Shown piece by piece: positions 35,451-46,318 of a DNA stretch of 64,000 nucleotides (position 1 is the first letter of the stretch; every line of letters starts with the position of its first letter). A program made the translations under genes and the position numbers. Source of the stretch: Ignelater luminosus (lineage: Eukaryota > Arthropoda > Insecta > Coleoptera > Elateridae); assembly GCA_011009095.1 (NCBI GenBank), contig VTPC01008772.1, forward strand, positions 55,723 to 119,722. The letters run 5' to 3'. Below the pieces are notes generated by a model. That model did not search any database. It was not told the DNA's origin and worked only from the letters and a program-made list of their open reading frames with translations.

Positions 35451-36355
35451 AGTGTGTTCCAATTTCGATGCTCACTATTGGGATCTAGGAAATTGTAAGA
35501 GATACGAGGTCGGTTAAATTAGAAAAGTTTTGACTATTATGGAGATTAGTTTACTTATGCTTTGGTTTTTTCAAGAAAGTTTACGGCTTACTAGATATTT
35601 GCTAAAAAGGAAATTATCTTATTTTTTTAAAGTGAGATACCTCAGGAACGAGCAAAGATAGAAAAGAACAGCAGAGAGGGTGTTTTAGAGAATTTACTCC
35701 AAAACACAGAAAAATTATTTTCGCAATTGTCGTTTGTTTCTATTTCGGCGGTGAAACGTAAATACAAATTTTTTCTAAGGGAACGCCTATTTGATTTCCA
35801 TATTACTGAACTGCACGCCTTAAATGCTTTTCAGTGATACATGGTTTGACATAGCTATTCTTTTGTTTTACCGAGTTATGAAGTGAAAATCATTTTTCAT
35901 CATAGTGTGCCATGACATCTAACACACAAAGTCGTGGAGTTTTATCAAAAAAATTCATTTATTATGCAAAATTCCTAAAACAACATAAATACGCTTTTAT
36001 GGGACATTAGATGCTTACTTGATGCTATCTGTGAATGCTCAGTAAAGTATCTTAAAAGCGTCTTTTGTTTTGATTTAGCAATTGTTACACAACAAATGTA
36101 ATTTATCTGACAAAAACCAATGATTTTCATATGTTTAAAGCCATGGCACACTAAGTGGGAAATGCTTTTTATTTAAAAAAAAAATAGATAATTTTGTTTT
36201 TAGCAAATATCTAGTAAGCCGTGAACTTTTTTGAAAAAACAAAAGCATAAGTAAACTAATCTCCAAAATAGCCAAAACTTTTCTAATTTAACCGACTTCG
36301 TATCTCTGACAATTTCCGAGATCGCAATAGTGAGCATCAAAATTAGGACACACTG
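35451..36355. mobile_element. 905-bp MITE with about 190-bp terminal inverted repeats
   Basis: The ends CAGTGTGTTCCAATTTCGAT (35451) and, read inward from 36355, CAGTGTGTCCTAATTTTGAT are flanked by TA on both sides (35449-35450, 36356-36357). The inverted match runs about 190 bp at roughly 90 percent identity by eye. The interior has no transposase homology. TA targeting and the CAGTGTG tip point to mobilisation by a Tc1/mariner-superfamily transposase; which one is unknown. Confidence 0.85.
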
Positions 36356-36879
36356 TATGTATAGGTTATTTGCAAATGTGCTGACAGATACCTCCCATTC
36401 GTTAAGTAGGTGGGTGTTCCGAAAAAACATGAACATAGAGCTATCACAAATTCCTGGGATTAAATAGGACGATCTAACCGATCGCCGTTCATGAGATACA
36501 GGATGCCAAAGTTGAATTTAAGATTTCTAGTTTATTTAGTATGTTAAGAACAAGATAAGGTGTCAAGATGAAATTTTCTACATGCTACTTTAAGATGCCT
36601 TTGAGTTTACATAGTGTTATTGTGTTTGATATCCTTATCAAAGGAGGGGAAGTGGGGAGAGGGCTAGATTACATTCTAAAGAAAATTGCCATGCCACTGA
36701 AAAATTAAAAAATTTCTCTGAATTTAAAGAAACAATTAATTTAGCAAAAACAATAGCTCTTGTATTTTTCCAGTAAAATATGCCACTTATTAGTAAAATA
36801 CAATTTTTCAAAATCACTACAATTCATCGACCTATAGAGAGTAATACGTTGTGCAAAAAACAGGAAACAATTATTTACA

Positions 36880-37075
36880 TAGCATTCCTTGACAGAAATT
36901 AAGCCCATTCTCTTACATAACTTTTTTTCCCTAAAATGCACCGTTTTCGGGATAAGAGTGTGAAAGTTTAATTAGACACAAGGACTTTTAAGTTAAATCT
37001 GGATTCCTGTACCTCGGAAACGATGCACTTTAGGGAAAAAAGTTACATGACATAATAGGAATGCCATGCGAATCC
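36880..37075. repeat. Internal inverted repeat inside the DD37E-like element
   Basis: Roughly 36880-36957 reads, inverted, like 37015-37070: ATGCACTTTAGGGAAAAAAG matches ATGCATTTTAGGGAAAAAAA with similar flanks (GGAATGC at the outer edges). It may be a smaller nested MITE. Confidence 0.55.
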
Positions 37076-37949
37076 CGTTTTTGAAACAACCTATGACCTG
37101 ACTATAGGCGGCTACATTTTATAGTAATTCTAAAAAATCCAATTTTACTAGAATATGGTGCATTCTACAGGAAAAATGCAAAAACGACTCTTTTTGCTAA
37201 ATCAACTGTTCATTTCAAGAATAGAAAAATTATTACTTTCTCAGTGGGGTAACAAAACATTTCCTCACTTCTGATGGAGATATCAAATACAAAATTACGT
37301 TTACTAAACAGTAGTCACCTTAGAGTAACAGGCATGTAGCAAATTGCATTCCTAAAGGTTGAATGCCAAACATTGGGCATGAATAAAAATTTACCAGTAC
37401 TAAGATAAGAGAAAGGTTGTTTTTTGTTTTGACAAAATATATTTAGTAATTATAGCAACAACATGTGACAGCTGATGGTTTTTGTTCCTCATTCGTTCTT
37501 AATATGACGAGCTGCTAACTTCAGCAACTTGTAATTATTTTGCACGAACACACTAAAAACCCTATAACTAGCAAAAATATTAAATTATCCTTAATCAACT
37601 GTTGGTTTTGTTTTAGAAAATTTCCGAGACTGTTTAACAGTAAAAAGAGAGCCAGGAAACAAAGGCAAACAAGGAGTGAAGGGCAAAAAGTAGGAAAAAT
37701 GCGTATTACAGTTTTTTGTATTCATTCCCAAGCTGTCATAGCAAGATGCAACTAAAAAAGTAAAAATATCCCAATTATATTTATACACAAATCTAAGAGT
37801 AGAGCTGGTTTAAAGAGTTATAAGATCTAAATCGCATCTGATTGTAATGCTAAACAGAATTTAACTGCAAAACGTAGATCAAGGAAATGAGCAAAAACTA
37901 TTTAACAAGATATGAATGCTTGGTGGTGAATGGCGAGATTTATATCAAA

Positions 37950-38390
37950 GCAAAGTTTAAAAAAAATCGGGGGCACGATTTTTATACCAGCAAATGTCGT
38001 AAAAATGCTCCATAAGATTGTAAATTAAAAAACATGTCGAGTTTCAAAAAATTCTTAATTTGCAAGTTATTTGTAGCTGCGGGGAAAGACCACGGGAATA
38101 CGTTACAGCCATTATTTTGGCCAGATTCAACGTGTTACCACTACACTAAATTAGTGGAAGCCTTGAATGAGCAGAATGGCGCTGTAGTTCCCAAAGGCTG
38201 CAATCAACAGTCATGAACTTAGATCAATCGAAGGGTATTGGTCTATAATAAAGTAGATTTTAAAAAAGAAATGTGGAGAAATTCTGGTCATGAGCTACGA
38301 AAAGTGTCAGCGATGAGAACCTACAAACGTTAGTGAGTCATATACGACGTAAAGTAGGTTTTACGACGAATACTGATAAATTAGGTTAAA
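37950..38390 (+). pseudogene. Transposase C-terminal half, DD37E-like
   Basis: The frame 38034-38216 ends LQPLFWPDSTCYHYTKLVEA, then VVPKGCNQQS. WPD-x3-CHY-type text around the second catalytic D and a VPK-x-CN-P-P run are features of a Tc1/mariner-superfamily group whose third acid is E with 37-residue spacing. In this copy the CPELRPIE-like block is eroded to NLDQSKGIG. Downstream frames still read KKEMWRNSGHELRKVSAM and TLVSHIRRKVGFTTNTDK, the usual tail. The N-terminal half is not recognisable. Inactive. Confidence 0.55.
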
Positions 38391-38705
38391 AGAATAGCAT
38401 TCATATGTAAAAGATATCATAAATAAAGTATCACTTATTTTTGTTCAAATAATAACTACATTTGTATAAAATATAATTTGAAGCGCCCAAGATCTGGCGT
38501 GTTCAACCTTCTTATCTCACCTTGTTCTTGAAATATTAAAAAACTTGAAAAATTAAAAAAACTTGAAAGTTCAAACTCAACTTTGACTCCTTGTATCTCT
38601 TAAAGGATAGACTTTAAGATATAGGTAAATAAGGTTAAAGCGTCTTATTTAGATCCTAGGAACCTGTGGTAGCTCTATGTCCATGGTTTTCTCAGACAAC
38701 CTGTA

Positions 38706-40477
38706 TTTTTCAGTTTCTATACAAGTGGTAACTTGTAAGGTTACTGGATTTAAAGGGTTTTAAAAGTATTGCCAACGGTCTCTTCTAATTTCTACGGACT
38801 TTTACCGTAGATATTTTTTGTTATTGGTGTGTTCATATTTTATATCGGCAACTGTCAATTTGACGTCTTGCTTCATTTGCAAAAATGTAAATGTAAAAAA
38901 TGGTTAAATTTTCTTTTTTGTGGCATAATTAAATATTTATAACACAGTAAGACCTTATAGATTCATTGATTTACCCCTATTTGTAGGAAAAGAAATTAGA
39001 AATCAGCAAATTGGATGAAAATATAAAGAAACCAATTTGAAACTTAGCAACGTGCGTACATTTATCATAACAAAAATTAGAATTATTAATATTTTATTAT
39101 TTCTAAATATATTTCTGTTTAAATGATTTAATAATTAGGTGTAAACTTAGTATCAAAAAGGACTTTCATTGGTACATAATGCGGTTCCACATTTATTTTT
39201 GGATGGCAAAACAAAGTAAACTCTGCAATCAGAGTAAGTACAACTTTTAACCGTCTTTTAATGTAATTAGGCTATAATACCTGAATTCCAGGGAAGTTTA
39301 GAAATTGCTGAGAGAAGCAGAATATCATGTAAAAAAACAAAAGGTGATTTATCAATGGGGAAACGGAAGTAGAATTCATCAAAGCAAATTTGGTTCTTAT
39401 CCACAAGAATGATTTACCTTGTTGGTACAATAATGCAGAAAAGGTAATTAACTAATTTTATAAAATCAAGTTTTACCTTCTTTTGGGGAAAATAAATAAA
39501 ACGAAAGTCCAACTTAAAATTACGTCATGATTTGTAATATTACTGATAACTGATAATAAATTAAAGAACTTTCAATGGTTTTTTTAAATTTTAGATTAAA
39601 CCTTGTAATTAATGTAATGAGTCTACGATTAACATAACCTCTTAAGTTTGCTTATGACAGTCGATGAAACAGTGTTTTCATAAAGATCATTAAACTCATG
39701 CATCTCTACCGCACATATTGAAGTCCTATATACTATCTTCGTCTTTTTCTTTTTGTATGAAAATAACTAATGGCGCTATCTTAAAAAAATAGTGGCTTGT
39801 TGTGTCAAGTGACATCTTTGAATGCAAAACGTAAGCAAAGTATCGAAAAGTGCGTTGCGGTTTGACCATACCTCTTTTCAGCTTAATGCCATTCCACTTC
39901 TGAGCGCAACGCGATTACGGCTGCATTCTTACCAACACAACGTGTCCTAGTGGCAACGCCCACTGTTTTCAACATTCAGCTAGTTCACAATCAACTTGGA
40001 AGAACTGTTGTATTGTAGGACAAATCCGAAAGGTGATGAGATCACTTTTATGTTCAGAAATGTTTTATCTACAGTCAAATGCAACAATTAAGTAAACCAA
40101 ATCAGTAAAAATTGTGTTTTGTGTTCTTTTTGCAAATGTCGTCGTGTCCTGAAGAATAACAAAAAGTATATAAAATAAAAATTTTGCCAAAAAACAAATA
40201 ACAAAAAAGTTTGATTGGGAAAAGTTGTTGTTAAATCAGTAGTTAGAATCTTTAATATATGTAGTACATGACCAAAATGTTATTAAAATTGGTCATAAAG
40301 AGCTGAGAACGTTCTTCTATTAGCTACAAGCAACAATTTGCATTAATCGATAACGTAGCTGTACTGAAGTTAGTCTATAATATGGAGTGTCACAAGATAC
40401 TATACTGGGATCTTCACTTTTTATAGTGTATTTTTCTAGCAAGACCAATCCTGACGCGATATGTACGCCTTTTTAAC
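38706..40477. other. AT-rich DNA, nothing recognised
   Basis: No coding homology or paired terminus was identified. Bases 39840-40010 are slightly richer in G+C but hold no ORF. Confidence 0.3.
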
Positions 40478-40582
40478 TTCAAATTGGGAAGAATCATTTT
40501 CAAAATGGGAATTATCATTTTCAAATTGAGAATAATCAATTTCAAGTTGAGACCAATCAACTTCAAATTGAGACTAACCAAT
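40478..40582 (+). repeat. Five tandem 21-bp repeats upstream of a transposase
   Basis: Five exact-length 21-bp units begin at 40478, 40499, 40520, 40541 and 40562. The consensus starts TTCAAATTGAGAATAATCA. Units differ at 1-6 positions and there are no indels. The array ends 18 bp before the transposase start at 40601. Confidence 0.93.
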
Positions 40583-40600
40583 ATCAGATAGATATCTGAT

Positions 40601-41477
40601 ATGAAGAAGATTGACGCTGATAGTGTTAAAAAACAAATTTGTGCTTTATGTAACAATAATGAAGACTGGAGAGCGCTTGCAAAAACACTGGATGTGAAGA
40701 AATCAACTGCATATCAATGGGTTAAAAACCAATCAGAAATCGAAAACCAGCGTGGTGGGAAGCGAAAAACTAAAACAACTAACAAGCATAATGTTTTTAT
40801 GGAACACTGCATTTAATGTATACAGTGAAAGATATCCGGAAAAAGCCCAAGAAAACAAACAGTGAAGAGAACAGAATAAGACGACGTGAATATGCTCAGT
40901 AACTTCTGGAATATCAAGCAGAAAACATTCCCGTTGCCTATATGGATGAAACAAATCTTAATTTATTTATCTCAAGAAAAAAAGAACGATCCAAGAAAGG
41001 AACCCGCTGTATCTACATTTCTGCAGCAATAGGGTATCTAACGTCCATATTATTGGATGCATACGCAATATGGATTTGATTCACAATGAAATTAGAAGAG
41101 GTGCATTCAAGAAACCGAAAGCTAAAGAGTTTGTACGCCAATGTCTTCGCAATGCTCAAAATATATATCAATCACAAGTAGTAATGGTAGTAGATAATGC
41201 TCCTTGTCATGCATCGATCGAAGAAGTATTTGAAGAAGACGAATTTGTTGATCACCGCTTACTAAGACTTAATCCCTACAGTCCAATGTTTAACGCAATT
41301 GAACTTGCATGGTCTGCATTTAAAGCAGGTGTTAAAGCTGATTTAGCCATTCAAATGCTACATATTTTGGTCGGTGAAAACAGGGTAGATATGACTCAAA
41401 CCGAGTTTAGTCTACAGCACCTGGAGAATACCTTACGAGCAAAAATTACTGTTGCAGATTTATTCCTGATGCGTTAA
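40601..41477 (+). pseudogene. IS630/Tc1-like transposase with DD35E spacing, lightly damaged
   Basis: The product would be about 292 residues, of helix-turn-helix plus DDE form. The N-terminus from 40601 reads ICALCNNNEDWRALAKTLDV and STAYQWVKNQ. After a frame change near 40815 come YTVKDIRKKPKKTNSEENRI (one-base-shifted text MYTVKDIRKKPKKT), an in-frame TAA near 40900, then AENIPVAYMDETNLNLFISR with the first D at about 40945. Another frame change near 41030 leads to the open frame 41070-41477: VVMVVDNAPCHASIEEVFEE (second D) and LNPYSPMFNAIELAWSAFK (E). I count 35 residues between D and E. PMLNPIE is usual; here it is PMFNAIE. Few lesions suggest a fairly young copy. No TIRs were found. Confidence 0.75.
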
Positions 41478-41978
41478 ATATGTTAGACATAAATTTCTAA
41501 GTTGGTATCTAAGAGCAAGGTATGTATCAAAGCTTTGTTTTATAATCTTTCTGGTTTTCATGAATGCAAAAAGTAAATACCGACTTTAGAAGCTAAGGGG
41601 TGTTCAGAGGTGGGCAACGGTGAATGCTACTCGATACCTTTAAAAGTTTTTCTTGTAGATCTAGTCAATCAGATAGTTCGTCTGGTATATTATTATTACC
41701 AAGTTGTAACGCTAAGTTCTGAGACTGACAATAAGTAACCTAAACGATAGCCGCACATCTGCCGAGCATTTTAAAATACGATATTTCTGTTAGTTGTATT
41801 ACTCTTCAAGAATGTATTTTTATCCAACCTGATATTTTTTTGTTTTGGATAGAATAAAGAAAAAAAACTTAAAGAGTTTTTAAACAAGTCAATCAGCAAA
41901 GTTGAGTTCTCTTGGTTTTCCAAGAAAATAATTGTGTTCTGTAAAAACTACAATGATAGTATTACATCAAAGACTTAC
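41478..41978. other. Non-coding, downstream of the DD35E transposase and within the receptor gene
   Basis: On the minus strand this lies 3' of the TM6 exon, so it would be intron. I looked for the TM7 exon (an NPIVY-type motif) and did not find it here. Confidence 0.4.
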
Positions 41979-42105
41979 CATATACTCATAACATAGTATG
42001 GAGTCCAGCACACAAAGAAGACGAGAACAATGATGATTGTCATTTTTAGCGTTCGGATTTTTGCCTTTCCTAGAAAGCCCAAGCTAGAACGTCGAATGCG
42101 GTCAC
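41979..42105 (-). CDS. AKH/ACP-type receptor, exon with ICL3 end and TM6
   Basis: Part of a G-protein-coupled plasma-membrane receptor for an adipokinetic-hormone-like peptide, which in insects controls lipid and sugar release from the fat body. The exon reads RIRRSSLGFLGKAKIRTLKM, then TIIIVLVFFVCWTPYYVMSI and W. This is the end of intracellular loop 3 and TM6 with the CWTPYY motif, where class A receptors have CWxP. The acceptor (TTGCAG, ending 42106) and donor (GTAAGT from 41978) are canonical. The incoming split codon G|GT joins the exon ending at 59085 in frame, and the outgoing codon TG|G is Trp (phase 2). The KAKIRTLKMT stretch is typical of AKH receptors and their ACP-receptor sisters. 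Corazonin receptor is less likely. Open frame throughout, no lesion. Confidence 0.87.
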
Positions 42106-42106
42106 C

Positions 42107-45100
42107 TGCAAAACAACCACAATAACTACTCTCATTATCTGATATAGTTAAAACTACGTAGAAATAACAAGTGATCAAACATAAATTCAGTCTCCGTAGC
42201 CTACGAAAGACAAAAAGAATGCCGTAGCTAAGGCTTTTATTTATCATTTATATTTGTCATCGTCTGATATCAAACACTTTTTTTATCAAAGACACTACAT
42301 TTTGAATTTTATACGCGACATGCATTGGATTTACTTTTGATCACACGTATGAGAATTTTATAAGAAAATAACGGATATGTAATTGCGTTATTCACAAAAA
42401 AGGAAAAACTGAAAACTCTTTAAAAACAAAAACCATCAAACATCTATTACAATCTAAAGATGTGGGATGATGACAAATTAATACTACACGCTACAAGTTT
42501 ATAACACTACAAACTTAAATGGCTTTGAAAACCTTTACAGTACAGTCAGTTTCTTGAATGGAAAATTGTAAACGTGTTTCGAAGCAATAAATTTGATAGG
42601 TTTCCTTTTTGAAAGTTTTATTATGCAAATCAACTCAAAGTATAATAAAAGTTGTTTCTTTGTATAATACTGAAACTTTGTGGCAGTTGGTACGGACATA
42701 ATAAAAAGAAGACGTAAAATACGTTGTTTAGATAGCTGCATGGAGTGTCACGTATTTCACAGACACAATAAAAATACAGGGTGTTTCATTTTCTTTCGTT
42801 ATTTCCTCTATGATTAACATATTTTATAATCTAGCTTGTATGACTTCACGAAAACAGGAAATGCATAATAGAAGAGTAGATCCCAGTTCATATCAAATTA
42901 TAATTTTTACGTAATTTGCATCATTCAAAATAAGGTTTTTTATATTTTGTTTTTAATATTATCTGAATATTTTGAAACTGGTCATTTCAGATGTATATTA
43001 CTATAATCCTTTTTGCTTTTAACCAACGGCAGTAATTTTTTCATAAAAAAAATGTTGTTGAATCATTTAAAATGTAGAAAGAACTGATCTTTTATAATTC
43101 TTGTAATGTTTAAAGTAAATATTACTAGTATACTGAAATAGCCTAAATACTTTTTAAAACTTTTTCAGTTTTCAATGTTTTCAACTGTAATGTTTTCCCT
43201 CAACTTTGAACTTTACGTTACACAACTTTTCCAATTATTTCGATTTCTTATTCTTTAACTTCTCTATCTCATCAGCACTAGCTTGGGAGTTCAAAAGGTT
43301 AAATCAATTTGCAAACTTTCTTTTTTAATTAACAAATGTAATAGATCTGTTTGGAATCATTTTCAAACATCGTTAAAAAGTTTAATCAAATTTTTTAAGC
43401 TATTGACCATAACAGGAACACATCTAAAGAACATTCTGGGGAATCGTGCTTTGTTATTTAGAATGTAATAATAAATCCACAGATATTGTAATATATCTAT
43501 AATAACGTTATTCATCTAAGCCGAATTAGGATTTATAACAACATTGTTTTTTAAGAATTAATGTGATTGGTGTACAGGGTGTACCAAATCTATGATATTA
43601 TTGGGGGCTACAAAAAAAACTGATTGCACATTATTCGATTAACTTATAAGGATAAATTTAGTAACAAAATTTAAGAACAAAAATTTGGTAGCTTTAGCTT
43701 TTTCAGGATATAGCCTAAAGCTGGTTTTTTTCTTATTCTATTTTTGAAAACAGACCGAAATGCTAGAGAAAAGAGTTTCTCGAATATTAGGGATTTCTGA
43801 GATACTTTACATACACTTTTGCCAAAGTCCAGAGTGTTTGATACAAAGCAAATTTTATTTCTTTAAAAAGAATTTTGTTTACTGAGATACTACCAGGAAG
43901 CTTATTTTTTAAGCTTTTTCGAGCATATAAGGTCAAGTCATTTACCCAAAAAAACCAGTTCAGATGAGGTTAGAATGTGGATTAGCCTCTGCAGAAATCC
44001 GTTTGAAATCATTTTTAACGACGTTCAGCTGCCGAGAAGTTTTCAAATGTATATAAATATCAATATAAAGTAGAGGTGATCAGCTTTAAAGTTCAAGATT
44101 TTATAAGATGATGATTCAGTGTCTGCTCGATCTTGATTACAAACAGTTTCGATTTTGTCAATGGGGGCAAAGTTGGTGCCGAAAATCAGTTATGTCATTT
44201 TTTAAGTTTAATAGAATCGCAATATACACAAGTACATACCCAACCTATTAAAGCACGGGAAGTATCATCTTACTTGTTCAGAGTTCTTGCAAGTATGTAT
44301 ATTTAAGTTGTTCCCTCGCCTAGGTTACTATAAAAAGGTTTTTTCAAATATGTTGGTTACATGATATGGCCGATTACTGATCTATTTTAATCCATAGTCC
44401 TACGCATCCAGACTTCATATGCATTTTTCCGTTCTAGGTTAAAAACCTCAGACAAACTAGAGGTTAGAGATAAAAGAAAAAATCTAACGGCATGTTCTAC
44501 ATCAAACGGTTCCAACATCAATTTTAAAATTTTCATCTTATCAATGGATGAATATCACGAGATTGCTTGAAGCTTGTACCAGTTAAAACAAGTTGACCAT
44601 TATAATGGTCGACTAAATGGGAAACTAAATATCTTTGTGTATAAGACAGTAGACTGACTGGACGTTTGATTCAATACTTCAGAAAGTATGGAGCATCAAG
44701 CAAAGTTGGCATCTCTGAGTTAGCAAACTTGACTTCTAAGCAATGATGCCCTTTATAACTCATCACTTTCCTTGATCATGACCACCATCGGGCAACAAGG
44801 ACGTCAGACAACAAAATACGTTCTACCACTGAAAACGCCAAGAAAGGAATTAAAAGCAGCAGGGCAAAAGATAGAATAAATCAAAATATGGTTACGGGGC
44901 GGCGAGCGTTACGGAAAAACTACGCTCTAAGAAAATTATTAAAGCTTATTAAATGGGCTAAACAGAATTTAAAAAAAATCAGAGTACTGTAACAAACTTT
45001 TGTATTTACTGAATTCTAGTCAAAAGCAAACAGTTTCTGTGAACCTTGAGTCTGCAACAGAATGTACTCTGTTTGGAAGTGGCGAATTCTAGTAAACCTG

Positions 45101-45298
45101 CAGATGCTTAACAAATTGCCGCGAAAAGTAAAGGTCGTACATTTTCCGTTCATATTAATCTTGCAAAACCTGTTGCAGACCAGCAACCAACTGAATTGTT
45201 TTAAATTATAAAGAAGTTGTAACGAAAAGTGACGTTACATATTAAAGTGCATTGAATCTAATTGAATTACACTTGTTTGATTGGACTATTAAATAGTG
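42107..45298. other. Intronic AT-rich DNA with two lone transposon termini
   Basis: CAGGGTG-type ends next to TA occur at 42777 (CAGGGTGTTTCATTTTC) and 43575 (CAGGGTGTACCAAATC). I could not pair either with a partner. The 43575 end may be the left end of the element whose transposase is at 45299, but the right end was not matched. Otherwise nothing was recognised. Confidence 0.35.
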
Positions 45299-46318
45299 AT
45301 GGCTGCTTATTCGAATATCGAATACGTAGACATACTTATTATTATGTACGGCAATGCAGCTGCAGCCCAACGCTTCATCGTGAAAGATTTCCTGAAAGAA
45401 GGGTACCTTACTTGACCGTGTTTGGAAATACATATCGTCGAATAAGTGAAACTAGCAATCTGCATCACGTGAAACCTAGAGCAAATAACCAACAACACCA
45501 TCCTGAAGTCGATGAGCAAATTTTAAATACTTTTGATGTGAATCCCACTACGAACACTTAAACAATTGAGCGACAACTCAACTTGTCGACATGGAAGGTT
45601 TGGTCAGTCCTACACGTTGAAGGAAGACACCCTCTCCACTATACTCCCGTACAAGGACTTGAAGAAGGCGATACAGCTCGTAGAATACATTTTTGCCAAC
45701 TTATTTTGAAGACTGACATAGAAGACGAAAGGTTCCTACGCAGCATTTTGTGGACAGATGAATCTAAGTTTAATCGTGAAGGGATAACTATCACAATCCT
45801 CACCAGAAGAAACAAACATCATTTTAATGTAAATTTAGTGTGAATGTGTGGGCAGACGTATTAGATAGAAACCTGATTGGCCCATATTTCTTGCCTGACA
45901 ATTTAAATGGTAATAAATATTTAGAATTTCTACAGAACAATTTGGACGATATTTTGGATGAAGTGCCACTAGATATCAGGCAGCAAATGATTTTTCAAAA
46001 CAATGGATGCCGTGGTCACTATCGGGTAGCCGTAAGGGACTTTTTAAATGCCAACGTTCCCAGTAGATGGATAGGGCCGATAGTATGGCCTGTTCGATCA
46101 CCAGATTTGACGCCCCTGGATTATTATATCGAGGACGAATGAAAGAATTGGTGTACAATAAAGAAATTCAAGACAGAGACTATCTAATAAGAAAAGTCAA
46201 TGAAGCAGCAGAAAGTATGTAAGCAGAAATGAGGTTAGACGTAACCACGACTGAAATGCGTCGAAGAGCACGAAATTGTATTAGAAACGGTAGTGCTCAC
46301 TTCGAGCATAATTGTTAA
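45299..46318 (+). pseudogene. DD41D-type transposase, third family, frameshifted
   Basis: From ATG 45299 the text reads MAAYSNIEYVDILIIMYGNA, then in a second frame ERFPERRVPYLTVFGNTYRR, VDEQILNTFDVNPTTNT, and WKVWSVLHVEGRHPLH. The core has RSILWTDESKFN (first D at about 45758), an LDRNLIGPYFLPDNLNG stretch, QNNGCRGHYR (second position N where relatives have D) and WPVRSPDLTPLDY (third D). The spacing is 38 here because three residues are missing from the usual loop. The C-terminus reads MRRRARNCIRNGSAHFEHNC and stops at 46318. About 340 residues, at least three frameshifts and one in-frame stop. It sits in the receptor intron in antisense orientation to the gene. Confidence 0.82.

Larger units (their letters stand above)
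36409..38703 (+). mobile_element. Degenerate DD37E-like element with diverged TIRs
   Basis: The left end (after TA at 36407-36408) and the right end (before TA at 38704-38705) share an inverted match: AACATGAACATAGAGCTATC on the left and ACCATGGACATAGAGCTACC on the right read inward. The match then continues patchily for about 200 bp, including AGTTGAATTT versus AGTTGAGTTT. About 2.3 kb long. It contains a decayed transposase (37950-38390) and an internal inverted repeat around 36880-37075. It abuts the 905-bp MITE, separated by 51 bp. Confidence 0.65.

Noticed and set aside
40414..40656. Minus-strand protein with seven-residue repeats (LNLKLI type)
   Set aside because: It is simply the 21-bp DNA repeat read in one frame; there is no independent evidence of coding.
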